Part shown: piece by piece, positions 23,752-36,900 of the stretch
Layout: every line of letters begins with the position of its first letter
Numbering within the stretch: position 1 is the first letter of the stretch
Source of the DNA: Trogon surrucura
Lineage: Eukaryota > Chordata > Aves > Trogoniformes > Trogonidae
DNA length: 64,000 bases
Direction: 5' to 3'
Assembly (NCBI GenBank): GCA_020746105.1
Contig: CM036626.1
Coordinates: forward strand, 18,279,001 to 18,343,000
The notes under the pieces: model-generated
What the model saw: only the letters and a program-made list of their open reading frames with translations
Told to the model about the DNA's origin: nothing
The model's database searches: none
Translations under genes and position numbers: made by a program

Positions 23752-24012
23752 GGATCGGGGCCGCCCCTGCCCTGCGCACAAAGAAAGAGGCGAGGGGGAG
23801 GGGAGGGGGACGGGGCTGCCTCCGTCCAGCAGGCTCCGGCTGCTCCTCACCCCCGCGCCGCCGCTCCTGCCGCTGCCAGGCTCCGCTCCAGACTAGCAGC
23901 GCAGCGCAGCCCGGCGCCCTCCCTCCTCCTCCTCCTCCTCCCTCCTCTCCCTCCCCGCGCCGCTCCGGCGGGCGGAGCAAGCCGCCGCGCCGCGGCCAAT
24001 GGGGGCGGCCCC
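23752..24012 (-). promoter_or_regulatory. RYBP: RYBP 5' leader and core promoter
   Basis: This TATA-less, CpG-rich promoter lies directly above the start codon. A CCAAT box (plus-strand CCAAT at 23996-24000) is flanked by GC boxes at 24001-24009 (GGGGGCGGC) and 23968-23975 (GGCGGGCGG). NF-Y and Sp1-family sites typically sit 50-100 bp above the start of transcription, which would put the start near 23880-23950; this is an inference. The leader is C-rich in the RNA sense and contains no ATG, so there is no AUG-initiated upstream ORF. Confidence 0.7.
23794..23815 (+). promoter_or_regulatory. G-quadruplex-capable tract in the RYBP leader
   Basis: Four G runs of 4-5 bases separated by one or two bases (G5-A-G4-A-G5-AC-G4) lie on the plus strand, which is the template strand for RYBP. 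The RNA is correspondingly C-rich. The pattern fits the standard four-tract quadruplex rule; function is unknown. Confidence 0.5.
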
Positions 24013-24530
24013 GCCGCCGGCCCTGGCGGGGAGGAGAGCGGGGAGCGCCCCCTGCGCCGCACCGCCTCCCCGGCGGGTCCCCCCCCCGCCCCGCCGCGGC
24101 CCCCGGAGCCCCCTCGGGCCGCCTCGTTTCCCTGCCCTCAGCGCCGCCGGCGCTGACCCCCGCGCCGGGACCCCGCCGCGGCGGGAGGGAGGGAGGGAGG
24201 GCTGGCTCCTCTCAGCCGGCGGTGGCGGGTGGCCCCTTCCTTTCCCGTCCCTTCCCCCTCGGAGGGCCGGTCCCCGGGGGAGCGGGGCTGAGGGCGGCGG
24301 CGCCGGGGCCTGCTGCGGGCGGGGAGAGCCCTTGAGGGGAGAGCGCGGCCCTGCGGCTCCCTCCGGCCCGCGGGGCGGGCGCGGGCTCCGGGCGGGGCGG
24401 CAGGTACCGGCGGCGGTCGGCGGCGAATGGGGCCCGCTCCGGGAGGGGAGGAGCGGCCGAGCCCGGCCTCACCGCGCCGGGAGGCTGCGCTGGGAGTTGG
24501 CCGGTCGGGCTGGGCAGGCGGGAGCGAACT

Positions 24531-27500
24531 GCTGCTCCCTGCCCTGTGCTCGGGCAGCGCTCCCTGTGCCCTCACGGGTCCCGCGGCTGCCACTTTTACC
24601 AGTTCCCACCCCGGGCCGGGTCACTAGCCCGTATGGAGCCGAAGGTGTCCCGACAGTCTCCCAGAGACGTTCCCATCGGTCCCTCGACTCGAGTGAAAGC
24701 ACAAGGCGTGGTTCTGCAAAACTCCCAAAGTGGCAAAAAGTGGCACTTGCCACAAAGCAGCAGTGCTGCCCCAAGCGCAGCCTTGCTGCCCCTCGGGGCC
24801 TGGCGCGGTGGGCTGGCCGGGGACCTGCCGAGGAGAAGCCGCGGCCGTGGGTGCTGAGCCGCTCTTCACGCGAGGCCCGTTCCTCGGAGGAGGAGATGGG
24901 GGCAATGGGCAGCGGAGGAAGGACCAGGGTAGTGAGCGATGAACGAAGGCGAAAGTCGGTCCCACTGCTCCTGACTGCGAGCACAAGCCTTGTAGGGTAG
25001 ATGCTTTTTTGATGTGCTTTCCCGGTGGCGGCCGAGCCAAGCCAGCAGCTCTCCCCAGTGAAGGGCAGACTTCGTGCCCAGGCAAGAAGCAGCACGGGCA
25101 GGAGGGACGTCTGTGGGCTGAGCAAGGCTGAGCCGGAGAGCACGCAAGCAGGGCTGCAGGGTGAAGGGAGTCTGAACAAAGTTAACTTATGGCTCGATAC
25201 GAGGGGAAAACGAAGAAAATTGTTACCTAAAAAAACAAGCCAATATAAGTGGCTTAAGGCACGATTCACTCCTTGCTGCGGAAGGAGGGGAGTATAACCG
25301 TGTCCTGTGCTTTAAAGCTTCAGTGATTTGGACTCGTTCACAAGCCACAGAGGGCTTTCTTCCTTCTACCAAAACCCATTTTAACAGTCACATCGTTCTG
25401 ACAGAGTCACCTCCCCATATTTCATAGCTACATGTAACCCACTTACCCTACCCAGTCCCCTCATCCCCACACAGGTAATTTAACCCTTGCCAGCACCTCT
25501 GCCAACCGCTTTGACTCCAGTTTGCACGGACGAAGCTTTCCAATGACTTTTTTGTACGTCACGCAAGTTCCCAAACAATACAGCGAGAAGCAGACATACT
25601 CCAAGGGCAGAGTTAAGGTTGCGCAATTATCACACGTAGGAAGTGTCATTTTCCCATTGCATCTGCTGTTTTCCAAACATTTTTGCTCTTTTAGATTACA
25701 GCAGTAACGTTTGCTTCGGGAATCTCTGTAGGAACAGTAGCTCAGCAGTGCTCGCAGGGTCTGGTAAACGCAGAGTCCTGGTGTGCAATGTCTACCAGAG
25801 CTTCGTGGCAATGATGCTTACAGGGACAATGAGAACACCGTGTTTGGGGACAAGGTCAGTGAAGAGCATGAGAAGAAGTGCAGAGTGACAGAAAGCGCTG
25901 AAATTTGGACTCCAAAGGAGATCTAGGCACGGTCTCACTCCTGTTTTCCGCCACAGCTGCTTCCCTTAGCTCCCCACTGCTGCATTAAGCAGAGCGACAG
26001 CCACCACAGGCACGGAGTAAGTTATTGTGGAAACACCAAGGAGCTGCAGCTCATTTTTAGAAAGCAATTTATCTCCTCAAAAAAGTTCCAGGGTTGCTGT
26101 TTTCTTTTCATAGCAAAAGTTGTTTTCCTTCCAAAAACCTACTACATCCTTTATTATCAATTCCCCTGGAAACTTTCCTTCTCCTCAGCAAACAGCGCTT
26201 TCAAAGCCCCATGTTAAAAGCTTGGCAACCCAAGTGCAGCGTGACTTCCTTCAATCACGTATGTGCAACAGGAGCTGATCCTTCCCAGTCTGTTGAACAC
26301 CCTTCAAGCTACAGCTGAGTGTCTCTACTTTCATGGATAGTTCCTGGAGGAGCGCTGTGGCCCCTGGTGGGCTCACACACTGATCCAGATGGAGTTTTTG
26401 AGATGCTGCATCTCGCAGGCAGGACTTGCCTCTTGAACCTACCGGACACCGACGCACCAAGACAGGCAGAAATCAGGGCTGAAAATACAAACTAGATGAC
26501 AGCTGCCTTAGTGGGGTATTTGTTTCACACTGTGGTGGTAGTACGGTGAGTTATCCTGCCGGCCTCAAAACTCATCGAGGTGACATGGGTGGTGCAACCC
26601 ACTGAACATTTGGGGATTTTTTTAATGGAGTTTGGGCTCTCATGCTCACAAGGCAGCCTTGGGCAAGTCACTGAGCACTTCTCATTAACTCCAGCGGTCT
26701 GGATTTGAAAAGTGAAAGGAGTGAATTTCTAGGCTCACACATGAATGCATGGCAGAAGTTTTCAAACCAAACTTACTCCAGCTAAACATTTTGGACTCCA
26801 TGATGCTGTTCAACTGGTGGTAAATCCACCAGAAGAAATTTCCACCCTTGCTTTCGGAAGATGCTGCTTTCTCACCAGTGCCCACTGTGTGCAGCTGCTT
26901 GCTTGAAAGCACTCTCAATGGCAAGGGGATCCTGTTAACCCACTTCTTCCAACTTCTCCCTCCTCCACGTGTATTTTTAGCAAATACCTTGTAAAGAGAT
27001 GCTGGTTGCAGATGCTTCCAGGGAATGACAAAAGACACAGCACAGGAACAGGCATGCTCACAGCTGCTGGGAGGGCAGAAACCTCTCGCGCCAGCCTGGC
27101 TGCCACAGCCTGTGCTGGGAATTCACGGGCAGATGGCTTCACCCAGCGAAGCTCTGGCTGCGTGTCAGTACATCCTTCATGTCAGGTATGGTGATGTTGG
27201 AATGAGACAGATGGGGGATTGTTACCCCGCACCAGCTCGGCATCCTCTTCCTCACCCCCCTTTCTTGAACCATTGCTCACTCCAATGGCATCACAGCTAC
27301 TCCTGCTTCTTTGCTTCAGCCCTAAAAACAGGTGACAGCCCAAATCGACGGTCTGTACCCTTCTCTGAGCAGCTCGGAGGCATACCCCTGAGCTAAGCAC
27401 CCTTTTAAGAGCCTCTTCCGAGGGGCGAGACCTCTGTGAACTGGGGTGTCAAGAGCACAGGGATAATTACCTGCAACTGGAGCATCAGCATAAATGGATT

Positions 27501-29140
27501 TAAAAATAAACTGGGATGCTATGCACGCAGCCAAAGTCAGTATTTGTGCACAGAGTTCAATGCCAAATATAAATATTAACTTGAGCTTCTCAGCCCCATT
27601 GGTCATTGTGGTAAATAAGCATTTTTCTAATTTGCATCAGATGTGCGTAACTTCTCAGAAGTGACTGCTGTCCTGAACAGCCCAAAGTCTAACCACTAGT
27701 CAATGACTTTTCTGTGAATTTAAGAGGGAATTTGTTACACAGGAACTGGAATCAGGCTCAGGACACAGGTCTCTCTATTAGTTTACCAGAGCTGAAAAGA
27801 TCAGAAGTGATGCTGCTGCTCTCTGGGGCAAGGAAGTTGTGTATCACCACACAATTAGCACCTTTTAGTAGAAGTGGATGGAAAGGGAATTAGCAATTGA
27901 GGGTAGAAATAGTGAACCAGATACACTAGAGCACCTTAGCAGTGAGCATTCATTTTGCCATGTCCTGCTGAAGAGGATTAAATATGTTTGGCCTCCCCAG
28001 GTTTCCAGGATGAGGAGAAGATACCACGGGGGAGAAGAAAAAGAGGCTGTGTGAAAGCCAGTGGACTTCACACAAAGTAACGTGACGTTAGTCATACTGT
28101 AAGAGCATCCTTGGCAAGGAAAACAGGAGCCTGTGCTCGGAAGCCTGGCAGTCTTAACCACGAAACAAAATACCAAACCAGAAAGCATGCATTGGCCAGA
28201 GACACTGGTGGCCAACTAACCGCACCCTCTCTTGCTTTCCAAGCACAGCATTAGCTGCCGTCGCCCTCAGGTGCCGATGCCAGCAAAAAGTCAGGAGGAA
28301 ACTACTTGTAAGTCTCACTGAGCGCTTGACAGCATCTTTGAAAAGGTGGCCCAGGCCGAGTTTGTAAGCTTTTTGGGAAAAGCGTTGTGCTAGGCATCGT
28401 GTAAACACAGAACTGGCTGATGGATGGCCCTGGTGCACCACAGAGATTTATGCATGCTCCAGCAAAACACGCTGAATTAACAAGCATCTCAGATGAATGC
28501 CGGGACACTAAGAGACTTTACTGATAGTTATGGGAGAGAAACAAGTGAAAAGGAGGAGCTGGCACACAGCGGTCCATTTTCCAGACTTCAGTAAAGACTC
28601 AATGTGTGGTCAGATGGGATATTTTTAGCTGTGCTAGGAGCACAGGCATGGCAAAGTAGGCAAGCGATGAGGCAAGGAGAACCATGGGGCTGGGGGAAGA
28701 TTGTTGGTAGAGCTCCTCAAAAAACTGCCTTGGGATGAACATTACTTGATATTTTCCGTAGTGATCCCATTAGGAGAAGGAGAGGTTGTGCTAATAACCT
28801 GAAGATGAGAAGCAGAAGGAACACTGGATGGAAGGAATAACTTTGAGAGAGGACTAAATAGAAGTGGGATGAAATACAGTGTTACCAACTTAGCAGCCAG
28901 GTAGTAAAACTTTCTGATTTAGAGCAGAAGCTCATTGGTATGGCACACAGGAGAGAGAAGACCTGTCTCATGTGTTTGTGTGCCACTGGTGTGACTTAGC
29001 TGCTGAAAAGGCTAATGTCAAGCAGAGAGTGTCAGAAGAGATATCAGTGAATGGAGACAAGGAAGCGTAAGGGCACTGTACAGTGCACAGCCAGGATCTC
29101 ATGGGAATTACCATTCTCCAGACAAATCTCCAGGTGAATT
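24531..29140. other. Intergenic DNA above the RYBP CpG island
   Basis: No repeat, RNA or protein-coding exon is recognised. G+C declines from the island edge to background by about 25.3 kb. A CRE-like TACGTCAC lies near 25555. The open frame that crosses the island edge at 23999-25000 is explained by GC content. Confidence 0.6.
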
Positions 29141-29149
29141 AAAAAAAAC

Positions 29150-29440
29150 ATGCCTTCAAGGTGGGACAAGCATGGGGAAGAGTTTTGAGAATGGTCAGAA
29201 TAATGGAAGCCTGTTTCATGAGAGAAGCCTTTACAAACTCAACTTCTTCAGCCTAGGGAAGCAAAGGGTGGGAGGAGATAGGACCACACGTACCACACTG
29301 GGGAAGGAGGCAGCAGACTGCAGCGACGAAAGAGCTATTCGACAGGAATGAAGAGCACGACTGATCTATGCTGGACATGTAGGCTGGAAACTAGACATCT
29401 GTTTCTAACCTTCAGAGAAGCAAGGAACAGAAACAGCTTT
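29150..29440 (+). mobile_element. Ancient L3/CR1-like LINE remnant
   Basis: Read on the plus strand, several stretches fit the ORF2 end of old CR1/L3 elements: GAATGGTCAGAATAATGG, GAGAGAAGCCTTTACAAACTC followed by CTTCAGCCTAGGGAAGC, and later AGGCTGGAAACTAGACATCTGTTTCTAACCTTCAGAGAAG (given as one region, about 29380-29420). The order and spacing match an old reverse-transcriptase tail with many substitutions. It may extend left toward 28.7 kb. It is far more diverged than the CR1 copies at 13.5 and 46.5 kb and lies in the opposite orientation. Confidence 0.5.
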
Positions 29441-32400
29441 GCAAAGAGAGGAGCACAGGCACTCAATGCAAAGATGGATCTTGATTTCTTGCAGGAGGAA
29501 TCATGCAGCGGAGCAGCTCACACGGTCCCTCCTGCCCCTGTGGTGTCGCTGAGATCAGATGCTACTGCTGTCATCAGAGCCCTGTCTCTCTGTCCTCACC
29601 CACCCACACCAAATAATCTTCTCTGACTTGTTTCCAGCCAACAGATTTCAGTAGATGCTCTCTCAAGGGAAAGGGAGAGGTACAGGGAGAAGAAAACTCT
29701 TCATCCATCTTTTGTGCTAGAAATGAATTTCTCAAACACTCAGGGATTTCCAGTGTGCTTCTAAATTTGGTATATATTTTTTTTCCTCCTGGAAAACTTA
29801 AAACTTCCTCTATGCAGCAAAATAAGGGTATATTTAAAGTAATCCTTTTTTTTTTTTAAATATAACCTATTTATAGATAGCCTTTCATGGGTTCTTTGGA
29901 GAATAGTTTTAGAACTGAATTAGCAAGTGATCAAATGCCAACTATCAGGAACTTCAAACAGCAAGCCAAAAACTTTCTATCAGAAACAGTCTGCTGAAGA
30001 ACAACGTAGTTGAAAAAGGATCTGAAAGATGAGGAGCAATATGCAAGCAACAGCCTCTGCCAAGAATCTCCAGGGTCTGCAAACCCTTAAAATGCCAGAC
30101 AGACAGGAGTAGAAAAGAGCCTGCAAAGGTAGAGGCATAAAAAACTCCCAATGCAACAGCGTTAAGTATAAAACTCATCTGAGTAGAAAAGAAAGCCCAC
30201 AAAAACTAGAGGTTCTAGCTAAGCATCCTGCACGTTGTACTCTACAGATAGCAAATGCTGGTGCAATTTAAATCTGTAATCCCTTCCCAAGCAAAGAGGC
30301 TTTTGCAATCTGGATGTCACCAGCATATGAATAGGCACCTTGGGACTGCTCTGGAGAGCAGAGGTCAAAGTTTAGTGATGTATGTAGTTGTCTCTTTAAT
30401 GGGTCTTATTGATTATCATCCATAGAAACAAGCGGCATCTCCAGATCTGCCTCCCTCTTTGTGCTAGATGCTGGCAAAAAAAGAGAATGCACCTTGATCT
30501 TCTAGCTCCATGCAGTCTGTAGGACATCGAAGCCCGCGACAAGGGAAGACAAAAAACTGCTGAACAAACTTTTGAAACACAACGAGCGGGAAGTGGTGAA
30601 CAGATGTGTGTAACATCCGCACAGCAATGATACATGGGAGCACAACTTCAAAAAAAAATAACTAATACAATATCCCAAAAATTTAAAATAACATGGGGGG
30701 GGGGAAGGAGGAAGGGAAACCAACAAATCATCGTTGTGATTCAGTCACTTATGTAAATTGTGCATTGTGGAAGGGCTGAAAAGCCTCAGTACAGATAAAG
30801 CCAATTTCATACTTGTCCAACCACAGGTATTCCAGCAAGGCGTGGAATAAATATTGCAGTGAAATTGTCAGATCTGTGATACAAAATGGTTGGTATCTTC
30901 ACAAGACAAGCACAATTCTGTTGTGGCAACTTCAACAGGAAAGTAAAAACAGGAAAAGCACCAGAAGGACTGGACCAGAAGCACCAATGCTATTTGTTCC
31001 TATTCTAGCAAGGATTGCTGTGTCAGCCAGCCAGCACAGTCAGGTGAGCAGAACCATCGCCGGTAGCACACTGGGAATCCCTTCGTGTGGAGACTAAGCT
31101 GATAAATAAGCATCAGTAAGGATGATTATCTGACCTCTTCAAACTTCCTGAGTTTGCAAGACAGAGCCAGAGAAAGTAGACTCACTTTCGAGACTTTAAT
31201 ACTTCCCCTTCCGGCTGCTGCTGGAAACTGGAAGCGGGGAAGAAAAAAACAACCAAAACCTGTCTGCAATATTCCAGAATGTCAGAAGACATCCCATTTG
31301 GGTTCAGGGTTAGGAACCACCTCAGGCAGCGGGGAGCTCCTAGCTCTCTCTGGAGATGTTTGCCCTCCTCCATACGGGGGTGTGAGGCCGTTAAGGCTGG
31401 CTCTACTGATGTGCTGCCTGAGGTCAGGCTGCCTGCTCCGTCCATCCTCGCCCATCTCACAGCTCGCTGGCTGAAAAGGGGCAGAGAAGGTTGGCAGTGC
31501 CCCAGGGCAGCCAGGGACCCAATGCTGGTCAGCAACAGCTGGTTCCCACCCGTGCCAAACCCCAAGTTCCTGGGCTGCTCCTCTTGAACCCGCCTCGGCA
31601 CGCAAAAATTCCTAATGTGGAAAAGCCTCCCTGCAAGAGCCCTGTGCACACACGTAGCGAGTTCTCCGTGCAAGGCAGGGATGAAGGAAGGCTTGCTGCC
31701 CCGCAGAGGACCACGTAAGTGACTCCTGCTCCTGGCTCTGTGGGACATGCAGCTCGCTAGCGCATGTTATACAAACCTAGTCATCTACCCCCACACCCTC
31801 ACTTTGAAGAAGATGGGTGTGCACACCTGAAAAAGAAGAAAAGCTTGTGAGTATAGAGCAAATATGTCATCAAATCTGTCATCAATAGTGAGGCCGCAGC
31901 ACAAACCAGATCAGCAGTAACTGCGTACAGTGGAACCATAACAACATCATCTCAGCCCCTGCCAGGGATGTTGTTGTTCAATGCACACCTAAGTCACAGA
32001 CCAGCAGCAAGCCTGCAACACAATTTTCTTACAGGTACAGCAAACCTGGCTTGCTCTGAGGTGTGCGAAGGGATCAGCTCCAGGCAATCAGAAATACAGT
32101 GCTCTGTACAGCTGGCATCAGGATCACTGGCATCTGGTGGGAGTACAGCTACTCAGGACTCACCAAAACAACAGCAACAAAAAAGCCTCTTTCCTCGTAG
32201 AGTACGGCTGAATTCCCTTCCTCCCATTCCCTTAACAGATGTCAGGAAAAAAGCATGAATGGCTGCAGCTCTGTGCTTGACTCACAGCTTTCACACTTAC
32301 TGCAGAGCTGGCCTACTGCTTCTAAACCCAGTTTTGAAACGTGTTGCTTTTTGAAAAGAAAAAAGAAAGAAAGGAAGAAAAAACCCTAAAATTAAACACT

Positions 32401-33898
32401 TAATAGTAAACTCCTTCAAAGAAAACTTGCTTCAAGCCAAAACACATTTGCCAAGTTTCAAGTAAATGTGAGTTTTCACAATGCTGTAATAAACACCTCA
32501 ATATGGGGGTTTCAAAATGAGAATGCTGAGACAACTTTGCTCCAAGCAGTTAAAACATATATGTAATATATAGCTTTTGTTTTTTAAGGAAAAATCAAAC
32601 TACCCCAAGGAGACATTTAATGGTGCTTCAGTTATATATATATAAACCCCCCCTAAAAAACACAAACAAAAACCACAAAGAAAACAAAATGAAAAGCCAT
32701 GGATTCATCTGTTGTCCACCATCCCAGCCACACAGGAGGGTGCAGGCAGGAGCAGGTCTCTCCCCAGAACCAGATCACGGGTTTGGATGCTGTTGCAGCA
32801 GATTAGCCTGGGAACACGACAGGAAGGAAGAGTTTCCCGGAGAGAGAAGTTGTCTACTGCAGAAATGCTCTTGCAGAACCTACCTGGCCATTTTACCTTG
32901 TCCAGATTCCAGCCAGGATTCCCGTGGACTCTGTGACACTCAGAGCTGATTTCTGAGCCCAACGCTTCCTTGCCCCAGCACCGCACTGTGGCTGTAGGCA
33001 CCGTATGGCCTCCAGCGAGGTTTTCCAGCAACGCATAGCGATGGTGTGAGCCATCGAACATTCCTGGGACTGGAAGAGTCTCAGTTCTCGGCTGCTCAAA
33101 TGCGGAATGGCTTTTCTTGTCCTTTGGCTGGTGCATAAGGTGGTTATCCCATACAAAAATGCCTTTAAATCCAATTTAGGCATTAAGAGGGAAAAACCCC
33201 AAAACATCCGTGAGTGCCGCGTGGTAGCTTAGGTGCTGTGGTCAATTTTGTGGCTGCAGAGGGGACAGCGGTGCTGCTGTCTTCAGTCCAAAATTAGTGT
33301 GTGGTGCTGCCAGTTCCAGCATCCCTGCAGAGACGAGCGGCAGGACCTCGCTGCCAGGGGCACCAATGGCCTTAGGCTGGTTTTAATTCTGTTCAGCGCC
33401 CTCGTGCCATTACAGACAAAATGGATTGGGAAAGCTGGAGCCAGAGAACAAGCCACGTTTCTTTGGGGGAAGAGGCCACTTTTGGGACCATAGCCATGAG
33501 TTAGCTGAACTTGTCCAAATAAAGGGAGAAGAAAAAGCTACTTACGTTGTTTCTGCAGCCTCAGAGCAGTACGTTTCCCTAGGATCAATTTGCAACAGGT
33601 TGCTGTATTCCAAGACAAAATTAATCTTACACCAGGACAATGAATTAAAGAAAAAAAAAAAAAGAAAAGCTTCCTGCCTTCATTGCTAAAAGAATTAATC
33701 TTCTGCTGAGAGCTTCCTTTTCTACTTTCTGAGTGGCCACCTTGCTTTCATTCAAGGAAAGCCCAAGCAGGAAAGTAAAACCGTTTCCAGGTGGTTTTGG
33801 TTAAAGCAAACAAAGAGCTGTGAATCGTGTCAGAGCCTGGTTTCAGGCAGGGCAGAAGGTGGAGGGTTAGCCAGAAAGAAAGAACCGCTGCCACTGGT
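29441..33898. other. Intergenic DNA, nothing recognised
   Basis: Contains a 10-G run (30695-30704) and a short TA repeat (about 32633-32644). No repeat family, exon or RNA gene is recognised. Open frames on both strands at 31.2-31.7 kb are overlapping and contradictory, typical of stop-poor GC-rich DNA. Confidence 0.5.
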
Positions 33899-33960
33899 CT
33901 AATTAGGTGGAATAGCTATTAGCAATTCCACCTAATTAGATAATTAGATTAATTATCTAA
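33899..33960. promoter_or_regulatory. Double hairpin with five TAATTA words
   Basis: Stem 1: CTAATTAGGTGGAAT (33899-33913) pairs perfectly with ATTCCACCTAATTAG (33925-33939). After one A-A mismatch, GCT/AGC pair further around an ATT loop. Stem 2: TTAGATAATTA (33936-33946) pairs perfectly with TAATTATCTAA (33950-33960) around GAT. The stems overlap by 4 bases, so they are alternatives. TAATTA, the core of many homeodomain proteins, occurs at 33900, 33933, 33941, 33950 and 33958, the last four spaced 8-9 bp apart. It is either a dense homeodomain binding element or a small palindromic insertion. Confidence 0.55.
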
Positions 33961-36900
33961 TTAACTGAGATTGTTGTTAGACAAAGGCAGGTAGAGCCTC
34001 AGAGGTGATAAGGAAGATATCAGGGCAAGGTTACTCTGTGATTTATATTGATTTCTTTAACAGTTCAAGAACTCCCCTGGTTCCCACATTTATTTACCCT
34101 AGTCTCACTCCTCCAGGATTGTTTTAAAGTGATTAAAGCAGGGAAAAGGCGGGGCTGGCTTTTTTTAAATAAAGGAGAGGGAAAAGAATATTTCCCTGCA
34201 AGTTTCTCCCGTGCTACTGAAAACTCAGGACTCGACAGAGGGGAGGAACCTGGCTGGGCAGGGGGATGCCTTGCAATGAGGACTGCCTGTGTCCCTCTGC
34301 TTCTTGCACCTGAATTTTTCTTCACCTCCTCCCTGCGGCCCTTCTTGGCTCCTCAGCTTGCTTGTCTTTGGGGAGAGAGGCAGCCCATGAGCTAATGATG
34401 CATCAGCACCGAACGGCAGCCGTGGTGCTGGCAGATTTGTCTCCGTTGCTTCTCCTTCGCTTGCAGTGCTGGTGGGAACCACAAGCCAATTAAGGAGGCC
34501 TCGTTGCGGTAGATGTGGCGTAAAAGTAGCATTAGAGCATCCTGCCCCAGAGACCCGGCAGTCCTAAATACCCAAGGGCTAGCGCAAGGCAGGTTTGCGA
34601 GCTTAATAAGCTACGTCCTTCTCACTCAGGCATGAAGCTAATATTATGCCAGGCAGGCCAGGGTGGAGGCAGCACAGCCGGAGCCTTCCGGGTTCCATGA
34701 TTGCAGCCACCTGCTTTGAATTTCACCACCATGGAGCCTGGCCCACAGAGGACCCCAAATTTCAGGAGGCACAGGAGGGCATGCAACCAATGGACCCTAC
34801 CCTTCCTGTCCTACATCTATTGTTAGATGCATCGAGGAATTGGACACATTTTGGGAGTTTCTGGTGGTTTTTCACATTCCACTTGTCCTTTCTGACTAAC
34901 ATTTCACTGTCATGTGTCACAGCCCTGGCTTTGCTCACTGTGGTGGATGCTCAGATTGCTGGAAAAAGATCCAGCTGCCGTATCCCACTGTGTTTAGAGC
35001 TTCTAAGCTCTGAGCAGATCCACGACACTACCCACACTGAGTTTTGAAGCATCCTCTGCACATGCCAGCTCCACCTAGCATCCTCCCTTCTCACCGAGCT
35101 TCCCTCCTCCTTCTCTTTGCACACTCACACCAAATAAACAGGCTTTGCAGACTACAACACAGTTTTTGAAGAGGCTCATAAGAAGTGCTGTCCCAGGTGG
35201 GCTCTTCCCTGAGTATCGGAGCTCGGCTGGTCTCTGCTCACGCTGCAGAGCACAACAGCATTTAGAGATCTGGTGAGTAGGATGCACAGAACCAGCTCTT
35301 TTACTCACGTCCTGGAAGGAAGCCTCACAAATCAGCTGTATGGCAGGAGAAAACGGTTTACACGCCTTGTCAAGAGCTCAAAGGTGACTTACGGTTTATC
35401 TTCTCTAGCTTCTGTTGGTCTCACAGCAAACCAGCCCCTTCCTGCTACAAATGCCTCATCATCGCTTCACCTAAATTCCCCTGTGCACCTCTGAGTTTTC
35501 TCTTTTGTACACCCTCATAACACTCAACTTCTTCATTCCAACTTAATACCTGTATGTAATAATAGCTCAATAACTTTATAATAGCTCCAGCCTGTCTCCT
35601 GAGAGATACAGAAATAAACCTGCCTCCCCTAGTTGCGGAGACTGTGTTAGCAGATCCGTTATTGGTCAAACCAGAATCATTAAAACTCTTAGCACCCATC
35701 GTCGCTGCTCTGGTGAGGGTGCCTTGGCATCCTTTTCAGCGAGATGCTCCACCCAGGCTGTAGCAGCATCCGCAGAAGAGCTGAGAGTATAAATGTCGCG
35801 CCGGTGCCTCGGGTACTGTGTGGAGCTGGGCAGGCTGTGGGGCTCCCACTCTCCTGCCTGTGTCCCCCTGCACCCCAGAAGCCATGGCTGCGATCTCAGA
35901 ACTTGCTCTTTCCTAACAAAATGTTTACGTCTTCACAGAAGCTGAAGGGTTGCAAGTGCAGACCAGCCACATCACTGCAAGCAGGCATCCATCAGTTAAG
36001 AGTATTGGAGCAAGCAACTCTCAAAGCCAACAGATAGTTTTTTCCACTGTAAAGAGTATCCCCAAAACTCTTCTATTGTATTGTAATACTGGTAACTAAG
36101 AGAGATTTTTATCATTTTCAACAAACTCTGAAAACTGGCCCAGGCCTTCAACCAGCCACCCCAGCAACCTCGGAGAGTCACTTCACCTCTCTAGAGAAAA
36201 ACTTCTCTTGACAGTTTTGACCTCCTTGGAAATCTGTCATCAGAGTGCCAAGGCTGATCCCCATCAGCTGGTGGGTTGGAGAGAGAACACAAACCGAGAG
36301 GAATGAGTTTTAATCATGAATTTTAATTCCTATTGCAAAATCTGGCTGTTCTGCTACTATTTCACTCGGTTCACCAAGTCTGCAGGATTTGGACGGCAAA
36401 AAATCAGATGATTTGACTTAAAGCTGGAGGTTGGTCATCTGCAGAATCTAGTGGTGTTAACGTGCTGATCACATCTGGTGCTGAAGGGCCCGGGTGGGCA
36501 GTTTTTTCATTTTCAGAGCTTGGAAATCAAGCAGCACATCTCACTGCAGCCCCAGAGTTCAAACCCTGGAGGACAGTAAATCAGGGAACAGTGCACAGGC
36601 AGCGCATTGACACTCCTCAGCATAAATATCAATTTTCACACTGTGGTCAGGTTCCGTAAGTGTGGGGAATTATTGTGGCAACAGGATTTTAACAAGGTCT
36701 GGTTGCGATTAATCCCTTTCTAAGCAGTTCTTCTAACCAACTTGATTCCTTGCGATCACTCAGTAATTGCAAGACTAAAGCAAACTCTAAGAGAGTGCAA
36801 TGAACACACGCATTAAACTATCCAAGGCTGGAAAACAGAAGTACTTGCTGGAAATTATCAAAATTGTACAAAAGCATGGAACTTACCTCAAATGGAAGGT

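Larger units (their letters stand above)
1..23930 (-). other. RYBP: RYBP gene, 5' part (exons 1-2, intron 1, part of intron 2)
   Basis: RYBP encodes a small nuclear adaptor that binds RING1A/B in variant PRC1 complexes, stimulates H2A K119 mono-ubiquitination, and bridges to YY1 and other factors. Only the 5' end is in the window. Exon 1 (start codon) is at 23720-23751 and exon 2 (zinc finger) at 22603-22728. Intron 1 is 991 bp, and intron 2 runs off the left edge after at least 22.6 kb. The two coding pieces join in frame: AG at the end of exon 1 plus G at the start of exon 2 makes one Arg codon. The right boundary is an estimate of the transcription start, placed below a CCAAT box and GC boxes at about 24.0 kb. 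Missing exons should encode the Lys-rich middle and the C-terminal RING1-binding segment. A large second intron matches the human gene. Confidence 0.93.
22880..24530. promoter_or_regulatory. CpG island over the RYBP promoter, exon 1 and intron 1
   Basis: CG dinucleotides and runs such as CGCCGCCGC are dense here and rare on both sides. G+C is visibly far above the flanks, which are ordinary AT-balanced DNA. The edges are judged by eye to within about 100 bp. Exon 2 lies just beyond the left edge. The island extends about 500 bp above the promoter elements, which would allow divergent transcription toward the right; a donor-like CAG|GTACCG on the plus strand near 24400 is compatible but proves nothing. 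Confidence 0.88.

Noticed and set aside
22730-25000. Long plus-strand open frames across the CpG island (388, 304 and 333 codons)
   Set aside because: Pro/Arg/Gly-rich, overlapping in several frames and on both strands, as expected where stops are rare. They run antisense through RYBP exon 1 and intron 1.
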